Both the position numbers and the translations under genes were made by a program. The notes below the pieces were generated by a model that saw nothing but the letters and a program-made list of their open reading frames with translations, did not search any database and had not been told where the DNA came from. Positions 1 through 6,241 of a DNA stretch of 13,280 nucleotides are shown in pieces. How positions within the stretch are numbered: the stretch's first letter is position 1; every line of letters starts with the position of its first letter. The DNA is taken from assembly GCA_016284485.1 (NCBI GenBank), contig JAEEOX010000125.1, positions 1-13,280 of the forward strand, written 5' to 3'. The DNA is from Bacillota bacterium (GTDB lineage: Bacteria > Bacillota > Clostridia > Peptostreptococcales > Anaerovoracaceae).

Positions 1-1
1 T

Positions 2-24
2 CAATCCCGTCTTTCGCAGGATTG
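2..24 (-). terminator. possible stem-loop after the yitT-like gene (cut by window edge)
   Basis: About 20 bases downstream of the stop codon of the last minus-strand gene, CAATCC (24-19) can pair with GGATTG (7-2) around an 11-base loop. This is where an operon terminator would be expected. The window ends one base past the stem, so no U-run can be seen, and the 6-bp stem is weak on its own. It could also be a chance inverted repeat. Confidence 0.25.
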
Positions 25-42
25 GGTCTTTTGTTATGCTCT

Positions 43-924
43 TTATCTCTTCGGCCTCATGTAGAATCTGCCGTTGACCTGCTCGGTCTTGATCACGTTG
101 GTGAAGGCGCCAGGGTCTATCTCTTTGATTGCCTTGATCACCTTATCCGACTGGTCGCGGCCCACCACCGAATACAGGATGTTCTTCGCCTCTCCGGAGT
201 AGCCTCCCTCGCCCTGAATGATGGTGGCGTCGTGCTGGGTCATCTCATAGATCCTGGCGATGATCTCCTTTGGGTACGCTGTGACCACCAGAAGGGTATC
301 CTGCTGGTATCTTTTGTAGTATGTGCCCAGGATGGTGGTGATCACGTACTGATAGATTATGGAGTACAGTGCCCTGTCGAAGTCGAACAAAAGACCCGCA
401 GCCACCAGCAGCACGATATTGCCTGCAAGTATGTAGCCCCAGGCGTCTATTCCCTTCTTCTCGCTGAAGTAGATGGAGATGAAGTCGGTGCCTCCTCCGG
501 ATGCTCCCGCAGTTAGGCAGATCACCGACCCGATCCCGCCCACGATGCCCGCGAATATGGCGATAAGGATCGGTTCGTACGTGATGGTGATATTCGGGAA
601 AATATCCGTTAGTATCGACGAAAGCACCACCACGTAGAATGACTCCAGGGTGAAGAACTTACCTATGTACCTGATCCCGATGTACGCCGGGATGACGTTC
701 AGGGGCAGGTATATCACCGAGTACGGTATTTCCACACCGAAAAACTGCCTGCCGATCTGCTGCACCAGAACCGTTATGCCGCTGAACCCTCCCGGGATCA
801 GGTTGCCGGTCCTGATGAAGCTCTTCAGGTTGAAGGCAAAAACGCACGCCGCCAGTGTAAGGGCGGCGTACTTTATGAGTGTCTTCACTATTTTTGAGTC
901 TTTTAGTTTAGTATTTTCCTTCAT
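43..924 (-). CDS. YitT/DUF2179 family membrane protein
   Basis: Predicted integral membrane protein of 293 residues in the YitT family, whose function is not established. A basic N-terminus (about residues 1-18) is followed by several hydrophobic segments. These include one near residues 18-32, the conserved loop with PGGFSGI near 44-50, and a Gly-rich segment containing ASGGGTD. From about residue 205 a soluble C-terminal domain begins (LLVVTAYPKEI ... FYMRPKR), which matches the DUF2179 domain usual for the family. The length is normal. The ATG at 924-922 overlaps the 3' end of the sortase gene by 17 bases, so translation is probably coupled; there is no strong separate ribosome-binding site. 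It is the last gene visible in the dnaX-recR series. The family call is firm, but substrate or role is unknown. Confidence 0.88.
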   Translation of the reverse strand: MKENTKLKDSKIVKTLIKYAALTLAACVFAFNLKSFIRTGNLIPGGFSGITVLVQQIGRQFFGVEIPYSVIYLPLNVIPAYIGIRYIGKFFTLESFYVVVLSSILTDIFPNITITYEPILIAIFAGIVGGIGSVICLTAGASGGGTDFISIYFSEKKGIDAWGYILAGNIVLLVAAGLLFDFDRALYSIIYQYVITTILGTYYKRYQQDTLLVVTAYPKEIIARIYEMTQHDATIIQGEGGYSGEAKNILYSVVGRDQSDKVIKAIKEIDPGAFTNVIKTEQVNGRFYMRPKR

Positions 925-1582
925 ATTCCGCGATCACGACCAGCCTCTCAGTATCGGAGCTGTCGTCTGTGCAGGTGCTGAGCACCAGAGTCTCCGGTTC
1001 TCCGCCTCTCTTCGGGATGCTGTACACGTCATCCTCGATGGAGATGTACTTGCCCTCGGTCACGTTGTACTTGATGTAGCCGCCCTCCGGAAGCAGGATG
1101 TAGAGGTCCTTGTGTGCCTCCAGGTACTGGGGGTCGGTGTACTTCTTGAGCTTGCCGAACATCTCACCGTTATGCATGTTGTGTCCGTAGATCAGGCTCT
1201 CCACATCCGAGAAATCAGATGCGCAGTACGTCGAAAGATAGATGGATCCGGACACGGACCACCTGTGTTTGTAGTCTATGGTGAGGTAGTAGTAGTCGGA
1301 TGTTTTGCTCTGGACCACCGGGTAGTTCACGTTGGTGTCCGGTATGTAGATCCATCCCACTATCTCGGAGTTGGCCGCCTTGAGGGCGGCGAAATCGATC
1401 TCCGGCAGGCCGGTGTCCTCCTTGTAGGAGCTGATGAACTCCTCTCTGGCCTCCTCATTGCTTGCCTCGATCTCATGATATGTGGTCAGTATCTGGATGA
1501 TCTTGAAGCCTGAAACGGCGATCACCAGCAGAAGTATCACTATGATCAGCCAGCGCAAAAAATATCTGCCCTTGGATTTCAT
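908..1582 (-). CDS. srtB: class B sortase
   Basis: Cysteine transpeptidase of 224 residues, anchored in the membrane and acting outside the cell, where class B sortases join proteins with a C-terminal sorting signal to the peptidoglycan or to each other. The N-terminus (about residues 9-30) is one hydrophobic segment preceded by basic residues, giving a signal anchor. The catalytic triad is visible: His134 in IYGHNMH, Cys204 in LSTC, and Arg213 in TERLVV. The DTNVNYPVVQ segment near residue 82 and the region between the His and Cys fit class B. The ATG lies two bases after the recR stop, with a GGAGG ribosome-binding site inside the end of recR, so the two are co-transcribed. No protein with an LPXTG/NPQTN-like sorting signal is present in the window, so its substrate must be elsewhere. 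The class assignment is good; the partner is unknown. Confidence 0.9.
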   Translation of the reverse strand: MKSKGRYFLRWLIIVILLLVIAVSGFKIIQILTTYHEIEASNEEAREEFISSYKEDTGLPEIDFAALKAANSEIVGWIYIPDTNVNYPVVQSKTSDYYYLTIDYKHRWSVSGSIYLSTYCASDFSDVESLIYGHNMHNGEMFGKLKKYTDPQYLEAHKDLYILLPEGGYIKYNVTEGKYISIEDDVYSIPKRGGEPETLVLSTCTDDSSDTERLVVIAEYEGKY

Positions 1583-1584
1583 GT

Positions 1585-2184
1585 TCAGATCGTCCTCCTT
1601 CCCTCAAAAGATTTAAGAAGTGTAACTTCGTCCGCAAATTCCAGGTCGGATCCCACCGGAATGCCGTGGGCTATCCTGGATACCTTGATCCCCGCCGGAT
1701 TCAAAAGCTTGGAGATGTACATGGCCGTGGCCTCTCCCTGAATGGTGGGGTTGGTGGCGATGATGACCTCTTCCACGTCCTGACCCTGAAGTCTTTTGAT
1801 CAGGGACTTCAGGTTGATGTCCTCGGGACCGATGCCGTCCATGGGCGAGATCACGCCGTAAAGCACGTGGTAGGTTCCCTTGTACTCTCTGATCCTCTCC
1901 ATGGCCATGAGGTCTCTGGGAGTCTCCACCACGCAGATCTGGTCCTTGCGGCGCCCCGGATCGGAGCAGATGGCGCAGGGGTCGCTGTCAGTCAGGTTCC
2001 CGCAGACTGAGCAGTGTTTAAGCTGCCTCTTGGCGTTGACCATGGACTGAGCCAGGGCATCCACCTGATCCTCGTCCTTGTCAAGGATGTGAAAAGCCAG
2101 CCGCTGGGCGGACTTCTCCCCCACTCCGGGCAGTTTGGTAAGTTCCTTTATTAGTATTTCAAGCTGTCTTGGATAACCGCTCAT
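1585..2184 (-). CDS. recR: recombination mediator protein RecR
   Basis: RecR of 199 residues, the usual family length. With RecF and RecO it helps load RecA onto SSB-coated single-stranded DNA at gaps during recombinational repair. Visible domains in order: an N-terminal helix-hairpin-helix (LPGVGEKSAQRLAFHIL, about 18-34), a four-cysteine zinc motif (Cys58, Cys61, Cys70, Cys73), a Toprim domain from about residue 81 (ICVVETPRDLMAMER, with Glu87 and Asp91), and the C-terminal motif RIAHGIPVGSDLEFAD. It begins 14 bases after the ybaB stop, preceded by the ribosome-binding site GGAG. The dnaX-ybaB-recR order is shared with both E. coli and B. subtilis, which makes this assignment very safe. Confidence 0.97.
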   Translation of the reverse strand: MSGYPRQLEILIKELTKLPGVGEKSAQRLAFHILDKDEDQVDALAQSMVNAKRQLKHCSVCGNLTDSDPCAICSDPGRRKDQICVVETPRDLMAMERIREYKGTYHVLYGVISPMDGIGPEDINLKSLIKRLQGQDVEEVIIATNPTIQGEATAMYISKLLNPAGIKVSRIAHGIPVGSDLEFADEVTLLKSFEGRRTI

Positions 2185-2198
2185 CTATTTCTCCTGGA

Positions 2199-2558
2199 TC
2201 AAAGTCCGGGGATCCCCAGGCCGCCTGTGAACTGTCCCATGGTGCTCTGGGATATCTCCTCGATCTGTCTGATTCCTTCGTTTACAGCGGCCATGATCAG
2301 GTCCTGAAGGGTCTCCACGTCGTCCGGATCCACCACTTCGGGCTTGATCGTAAGGTTGGTCAGTTCCTTCTTGCCGTTTACGGTGACTTCCACTACGCCG
2401 CCTCCTGCGGTGGTGGTGATCTCCTTTTCCTCAAGATCGGCCTGAGCCTGCTCCATCTGTGCCTGCAGAGCCTGCATCTGCTGGAGCTGCTGCATGTTGA
2501 ATCCGCCTCCTGCGGGTTTCTGTTTCTTGACCTTGCCGGCCTTCATTCCCTTTCCCAT
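2199..2558 (-). CDS. ybaB: YbaB/EbfC family nucleoid-associated protein
   Basis: Small DNA-binding protein of 119 residues, acting as a dimer associated with the nucleoid in characterised members. A basic, Gly-rich tail (residues 1-20) is followed by a Gln-rich helix with coiled-coil character (MQQLQQMQALQAQMEQAQ, 22-39). The conserved core is TAGGGVVEVTVNGKKEL, then NLTIKPEVVDPDDVETLQDLI, and a C-terminal Gly-rich tail. The start lies one base after the dnaX stop, and its ribosome-binding site (TTGGAGG) is within the last dnaX codons, implying translational coupling. Its place between dnaX and recR is the conserved one, which suggests but does not prove a link to DNA repair or replication. 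Confidence 0.94.
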   Translation of the reverse strand: MGKGMKAGKVKKQKPAGGGFNMQQLQQMQALQAQMEQAQADLEEKEITTTAGGGVVEVTVNGKKELTNLTIKPEVVDPDDVETLQDLIMAAVNEGIRQIEEISQSTMGQFTGGLGIPGL

Positions 2559-2559
2559 T

Positions 2560-4269
2560 TTAATCCTCCAATTTTATGTCTATGCCTATGGCGTCGCGGA
2601 TCTCCTTGGCGTAGTCCTGCGACGGGGCGCTTTCTTCGACTATGTCTTCCGGATCCTCCACTACCACGCTGCCTCTGACAGAGCGCTTGAGCACCGAAGA
2701 TATTATCTTGTCTATGGTGTCCAGCTTCTCTCTGACGTACTTGGCGGCGAATTCCGTGGCGACAGATACGGTGTATGTGTTCTGTCTCAGGCTCTTGAGC
2801 CTGGTCCAGCTCCTGATGAGGTTGAAGCTTCCTCCCGTGGTCTCTCCCTCGTCCATGACCTCTTCCCAGAGCTTGCTGAGTTCGGTGATCCTGGCCTCTT
2901 CCTTCTGGCCAGTCTCAGGTTCGGACTCAATGGGAGTCGCCGGTGTCTGGGGCACGTCTTCCCTGTGGACCTCCGTGGCCTTGGCCGGATCGGTTTCGGG
3001 AGCCTTAACGGGTTCCGGTTCCGCTTCTGCAGCCTTCACAGGTTCAGGCTCCGCTGCCTTCACAGGCTCGGGTTCAAGGGTCTTCACAGGTTCCGGCACG
3101 GGGGTATGCACCGCCGCTGCCTCCTTCGGGGCTTCCCGGATCACAGTCTCAGGCTGTACCGCAGGCTTCTCCACCTGCATGTATCTGCCTTTTGCGCCTG
3201 ACAGCGCCACTATGTCCAGTTCCATGAGGATCCTGGGCTGGGTGGACCATCTGGCGTCGTTTATGGTCTTGGATATCCGGCGGATGGCCTCATCTATCTC
3301 CTCAAAAGATATATGGGAGGACTGCTCCCTCACTTTTTTGATGTTGTCCTCGGACATATTCAGGAGATCCTCGGGATCCCTCATGAACTTGGTGATCATC
3401 AGGTTCCTGTAGTGAGCGTTCCAGTCCTTCATCAGCTGCTTGGCGTCCTTTCCGTCTGAAAGGGCCTTGTCCAGAAGGGCCAGGGCTTCCCCGGTGCTCC
3501 TCTGAGATACCAGCTCCGTAAGCTCAGTGAAGAACTCGGTCCCCACTGTACCCAGGTAATCCAGCACCGTGTCTCTGTCGATCTCACTGTCTCCCGAAGC
3601 CAGCACCTGATCCAGTATGCTCAGGCCGTCTCTCACGGATCCGTCGGCGTTGGCCGCCAGAAGCCTGATGGCTCCCTCCGTGATGTTCACTCCGCGCTCT
3701 TCGGCGATCTGCCTCATGTCGGCCGCAAGCACGTCCTGTGGCACCCTCTTGAAATCCAGTCTCATGCACCTGGACAGAATGGTCTGGGGGAGCTTCTGGG
3801 GCTCCGTAGTGCAGAGTATGAAGATCACATTCTCCGGCGGTTCCTCCAGAGTCTTGAGGAGGGCGTTGAAAGCTCCTGAGGAAAGCATGTGGACCTCGTC
3901 CACGATGTAGACCTTCTTGCGCCCTGCCTGAGGCGGGTACTTCACCGACTCTCTCAGTTCCCTGATGTTGTCCACGCCGTTGTTGGAAGCGGCGTCGATC
4001 TCGATGACGTCCATGAAGCTGCCCCGGGCGATGGCTTCACAGCTGGGACATCTGCCGCAGGGTCTCTCACCCTTGGAGCTGCAGTTCACAGCCTTGGCCA
4101 GAAGCCTTGCCACTGTTGTCTTGCCCGTGCCTCTGGTGCCGCAGAAAAGATAGGCGTGGCTCACGGTGTCCGTCTCGATCTGGTGCTTTAATATTTTGAT
4201 GATGTGTTTCTGTCCCAGGACCTCCGAGAAGACCTCGGGCCTCCTGGTGCGGTACAAAGCTTGATACAT
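2560..4269 (-). CDS. dnaX: DNA polymerase III subunit gamma/tau
   Basis: Clamp-loader ATPase of 569 residues; it loads the beta sliding clamp and bridges polymerase and helicase. The N-terminal AAA+ domain shows the Walker A motif GTRGTGKTT (44-52), a zinc motif (Cys63, Cys71, Cys74, Cys77), Walker B VYIVDEVH (120-127), and the SRC motif (166-168) used to sense ATP at the neighbouring subunit. After domain III (to about residue 365) comes a Pro/Glu/Lys-rich linker of about 90 residues with several PEPVK units, then a folded C-terminal domain (about 460-569) as in tau. The ATG has a GAGG site five bases upstream and lies just below the SRP RNA gene, as in B. subtilis. No second, short gamma form is evident. 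Confidence 0.97.
   Translation of the reverse strand: MYQALYRTRRPEVFSEVLGQKHIIKILKHQIETDTVSHAYLFCGTRGTGKTTVARLLAKAVNCSSKGERPCGRCPSCEAIARGSFMDVIEIDAASNNGVDNIRELRESVKYPPQAGRKKVYIVDEVHMLSSGAFNALLKTLEEPPENVIFILCTTEPQKLPQTILSRCMRLDFKRVPQDVLAADMRQIAEERGVNITEGAIRLLAANADGSVRDGLSILDQVLASGDSEIDRDTVLDYLGTVGTEFFTELTELVSQRSTGEALALLDKALSDGKDAKQLMKDWNAHYRNLMITKFMRDPEDLLNMSEDNIKKVREQSSHISFEEIDEAIRRISKTINDARWSTQPRILMELDIVALSGAKGRYMQVEKPAVQPETVIREAPKEAAAVHTPVPEPVKTLEPEPVKAAEPEPVKAAEAEPEPVKAPETDPAKATEVHREDVPQTPATPIESEPETGQKEEARITELSKLWEEVMDEGETTGGSFNLIRSWTRLKSLRQNTYTVSVATEFAAKYVREKLDTIDKIISSVLKRSVRGSVVVEDPEDIVEESAPSQDYAKEIRDAIGIDIKLED
2985..3110 (-). repeat. short degenerate repeats encoding PEPVK units in the DnaX linker
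   Basis: Within dnaX, DNA units of about 24-30 bases recur, each with a form of CCTGTGAAG followed by GC-rich codons. They encode PEPVKTLE, PEPVKAAE, PEPVKAAEAE, PEPVKAPE and DPAKATE. This is a flexible, charged linker, probably expanded by local duplication. The copies differ at several third positions, so the expansion is not recent. Confidence 0.7.
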
Positions 4270-4290
4270 GTGGGCCTCATCCGTATACGT

Positions 4291-4456
4291 TAAAAAAGAT
4301 CGCCCTTTGAGAGCTCCCCTTACTTAGAGAAGGCTTATCTGCGGCACATAAGAACTTCCGCTTATTGCTGCTTCCTTCCGGACCTGACAAGGTTCACGGC
4401 ATCCCATTGCGCAGGACCCTAACCGAGCAGGCGAAGCTCTCAAAAGGCGATCTTAA
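4291..4456 (-). ncRNA. ffs: signal recognition particle RNA (4.5S-type)
   Basis: RNA component of the signal recognition particle, which with Ffh targets nascent membrane and secreted proteins. The minus strand carries the hallmark domain IV hairpin GTCAGGTCCGGAAGGAAGC (about 4399-4381), with the GGAA tetraloop and the asymmetric internal loop bound by Ffh. The flanking strands close a long helix: GATCGCCTTTTGAGAGCT at the 5' end (from 4452) pairs with AGCTCTCAAAGGGCGATC at the 3' end (to 4298), including G-U pairs. It is followed by a run of six Ts (4297-4292) that would end transcription. Length is about 155-165 nt, longer than the E. coli 4.5S RNA and much shorter than the B. subtilis scRNA. 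It sits directly upstream of dnaX, as in B. subtilis. The exact ends are estimated. Confidence 0.95.
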
Positions 4457-4476
4457 GTTGTTCATTCTGTCGATAT

Positions 4477-4505
4477 AGTATATCACCTGAGGAGCTCAAG
4501 GTCAA
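4477..4505 (-). promoter_or_regulatory. sigma-A type promoter of the SRP RNA
   Basis: TTGACC (4505-4500) and TATACT (4482-4477), each matching the consensus at 5 of 6 bases, are separated by exactly 17 bases. The expected start is near 4470, about 15-18 bases ahead of the base of the SRP RNA helix. The promoter lies just past the CoA-transferase stop codon. It probably also supplies part of the transcription into dnaX by read-through. Confidence 0.8.
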
Positions 4506-4519
4506 GACTTGCAAAAGAC

Positions 4520-5833
4520 TTACAGCAGTCCCATCTCCTTTGCCTCATCCCTGAGCTGATCCCTGAAATCCGGGTGCGCCAGGCTGATCATGGCCCTGAC
4601 TCTGTCCTTCATGCTGAGGGGCTTCAGATTCACGCATCCGTACTCAGTGACCACGTACTGCACCTCCGATGAGGGGGTGGTGATGCGGGTGCCCGTGGGG
4701 AAGCGTGAGACTATCCTGGAATTGACCGCACCTGTCTTCTTGCTGACGTTCACCGAGGTTGCGGCGATGAAGGACTGGCCGTGCCTGGCCATCTGGGCTC
4801 CCTGCACGAAATCCAGCTGTCCGCCTACTCCGCTGAACTGGCGTCCGGCGATGTTGTCGGCCACCACCTGGCCCGTAATGTCCAGGGATATGCAGCCGTT
4901 GACAGACACCATGTGGTCATTGGCAGCGATCACAGAAGGTCTGTTCACCTTGTGGTACGGCAGGAAATATATGTCCGGGTTGTGGTCCAGGAACTGATAC
5001 ATGTCTTTTGTGCCAAGGGAGAAGGTGGCAACACTCTTGCCTTTGTAGTTCCCCTTGTACTTGTTGGTGACGTTCCCGTTCTTTATGAGGAATGCCAGGG
5101 CGTCATTCATCATCTCGGTGTGCACGCCCAGGTCGTTTCTGTCCTTGAGGCCGAAGCCCACTGCGTTGGCTATGCCGCCGATCCCCAGCTGCAGGCAGGA
5201 TGCATCCGGTATCCTGTCCAGAATATAGTTGGAGATCAGTTCTACCTCATGGGTCTTCTCGATGTTGCCCACCTCGAAGAGTTCCTCGTCGTACTCCACG
5301 ATGTAGTCCGCCTCGGACACGTGGATCAGGTTCTCCTCGCCGTAGGTGTAGGGCACGTGGCGGTTCACCTGAAGCACCACCTTACAGTCCGTCTTGAGAA
5401 GATATGAGCTCAGGGCCACTCCCGACGCTCCGAAGCTGCAGTATCCGTAATCGTCAGGCAGGGACACCTCCATGAAAGCCACGTCCGGCGGACATGTCTC
5501 CCTGCACCAGATCTCGTTCTGGCTCAGGTGCACCGAGGTGTAGTCCACATTGCCCTGGGGCTGGGCTTTGCGCTCCATGGGCCCCATGAAATATGTAAGT
5601 ATGCTGAAATGCTCCGGCTCCTGGAATATTCTCAGGGGCTTGCCCAGATTGGCGCAGCAGAGCCTGACGTTGTGGAGTTCCTCCGTCCTCTCTCCCAGGG
5701 CCCTGCACAGTCCGTAGGCCGTGCTGGAAGCAGTACCGATATACACATCGTCCCCGCTTTTCACGCATTTCACCGCCTCTTCAGGCGTTGTCAATTTCTC
5801 TCTATAGATCTCTCTCCAGTTGTTCTCTGACAT
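4520..5833 (-). CDS. acetyl-CoA hydrolase/transferase family CoA-transferase (butyryl-CoA:acetate or 4-hydroxybutyrate type)
   Basis: Cytosolic CoA-transferase of 437 residues that moves CoA between an acyl-CoA and a carboxylate such as acetate. The fold begins with TPEEAVKCVKSGDDVYIG (16-33). The conserved LGIGGIANAV (216-225) is followed by DLGVHTEM, in which Glu240 is the expected catalytic residue that forms the glutamyl-CoA thioester. The C-terminal domain has GGQLDFVQGA (338-347) and the Gly-rich ending of the family. The start is set at the ATG at 5833-5831 because GGGAGG lies six bases upstream and the following residues match the family N-terminus. The frame stays open upstream to 6094, but only through repeat DNA. 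Substrate choice among butyrate, 4-hydroxybutyrate or others cannot be decided here. It has its own promoter and stands alone. Confidence 0.88.
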   Translation of the reverse strand: MSENNWREIYREKLTTPEEAVKCVKSGDDVYIGTASSTAYGLCRALGERTEELHNVRLCCANLGKPLRIFQEPEHFSILTYFMGPMERKAQPQGNVDYTSVHLSQNEIWCRETCPPDVAFMEVSLPDDYGYCSFGASGVALSSYLLKTDCKVVLQVNRHVPYTYGEENLIHVSEADYIVEYDEELFEVGNIEKTHEVELISNYILDRIPDASCLQLGIGGIANAVGFGLKDRNDLGVHTEMMNDALAFLIKNGNVTNKYKGNYKGKSVATFSLGTKDMYQFLDHNPDIYFLPYHKVNRPSVIAANDHMVSVNGCISLDITGQVVADNIAGRQFSGVGGQLDFVQGAQMARHGQSFIAATSVNVSKKTGAVNSRIVSRFPTGTRITTPSSEVQYVVTEYGCVNLKPLSMKDRVRAMISLAHPDFRDQLRDEAKEMGLL

Positions 5834-5867
5834 CCTTTCCCTCCCGCAAAATATTGACGACCCATCT

Positions 5868-5896
5868 AATATATCCCCTTTGAGCGGATTTTGCAA
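5868..5896 (-). promoter_or_regulatory. probable promoter of the CoA-transferase gene
   Basis: TTGCAA (5896-5891, 4 of 6 to the -35 consensus) and TATATT (5873-5868, 5 of 6 to the -10 consensus) are 17 bases apart. A start near 5861 gives a leader of about 28 bases containing the GGGAGG ribosome-binding site. The nearest repeat copy ends 11 bases above the -35 element. Confidence 0.6.
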
Positions 5897-5907
5897 CCGT
5901 AGGAGAC

Positions 5908-5983
5908 GCATCGCTTCCGTTGGGGGAGGATTTTTTGCGCCGGAACGGACACGATCCTTCAAAAATTGTGCTCCCAACGGAAT
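5908..5983. repeat. 84-bp-period repeat, copy A (promoter-proximal)
   Basis: First of two copies of a roughly 76-bp sequence. The first 50 bases of the two copies (5908-5957 and 5992-6041) agree at 45 positions, with 27 identical bases at the end of that block. The unit is framed by a perfect 10-bp inverted repeat, TTCCGTTGGG (5915-5924) and CCCAACGGAA (5973-5982). A T-run and an A-run inside can extend the pairing, so the unit can form a long imperfect hairpin. It resembles a REP- or MITE-like dispersed element, or an operator. Confidence 0.75.
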
Positions 5984-5991
5984 GTATTGGT

Positions 5992-6067
5992 GCATCGCTT
6001 CCGTTGGTGGGACGTTTTTTGCGCCGGAACGGACACGATCCCCCGAAAAAAGCTCTGTCAACGGAAC
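5992..6067. repeat. 84-bp-period repeat, copy B (promoter-distal)
   Basis: Second copy in the same orientation, exactly 84 bases from copy A. It is framed by the 8-bp inverted repeat TTCCGTTG (5999-6006) and CAACGGAA (6059-6066). The inner arms differ more from each other than in copy A, whereas the central GCGCCGGAACGGACACGATC is fully conserved between copies. This suggests that the core sequence is maintained more than the hairpin. Confidence 0.72.
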
Positions 6068-6092
6068 GATCCGCACCCTGTCTTCACCAAGC

Positions 6093-6120
6093 AAAAGGCC
6101 CCGCGTCCGCAGGGCCCCTT
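6093..6120 (-). terminator. intrinsic terminator of the liv operon
   Basis: On the minus strand GGCCCTGCG and CGCGGGGCC form a near-perfect GC-rich stem (one mismatch, very tight loop), followed directly by TTTT. It lies 20 bases after the micro-ORF stop. It separates the liv/kinase unit from the CoA-transferase promoter. Confidence 0.75.
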
Positions 6121-6139
6121 GCTATATAGTGTATGGTAT

Positions 6140-6223
6140 TTATTTTTCAAAAACCAGCCTCACTGCCCAGACGGTACTGGTGACCGTCATGGCGGTGGCT
6201 AAGCTAAGTATCACGATGCTCAT
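6140..6223 (-). CDS. 27-residue single-span hydrophobic micro-protein
   Basis: A short open frame with an ideal ribosome-binding site: AGGAGG lies seven bases before the ATG (6223-6221). It encodes 27 residues beginning MSIVILSLATAM and ending RLVFEK, ending in TAA. The hydrophobic stretch covers about residues 3-21, enough for one membrane span, with charged residues only at the C-terminal end. It starts 18 bases after the kinase stop codon, with its ribosome-binding site right behind that stop, so it belongs to the same transcript. I recognise no family. It could be a small membrane protein tuning the transporter or kinase. It is less likely a leader peptide, since the next gene has its own promoter far downstream. 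The translation signal is strong, but function is unknown. Confidence 0.6.
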   Translation of the reverse strand: MSIVILSLATAMTVTSTVWAVRLVFEK

Positions 6224-6241
6224 CTGGTCTCCTCCTTTTTT

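Noticed and set aside
650..1513. Long plus-strand open frame antisense to the sortase and yitT-like genes, and similar long antisense frames across dnaX, livG and the CoA-transferase
   Set aside because: They are shadows of the minus-strand genes, lack ribosome-binding sites and recognisable domains, and run through conserved coding sequence on the other strand.
3333..3339. AAAAAAG slippery heptamer in dnaX (codons 311-313), suggestive of programmed -1 frameshifting to make a gamma form
   Set aside because: A shift here would end the protein about ten codons later, inside domain III rather than after it. No upstream Shine-Dalgarno stimulator is seen and I did not find a convincing downstream stem. 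Lys-Lys-Val codons explain the run.
6093..6223. The 27-residue ORF plus terminator as a second leader-peptide attenuator, for the CoA-transferase
   Set aside because: The ORF directly follows the kinase gene with no promoter of its own, its codons are not dominated by one amino acid group, and the CoA-transferase has a separate promoter about 200 bases below the terminator.
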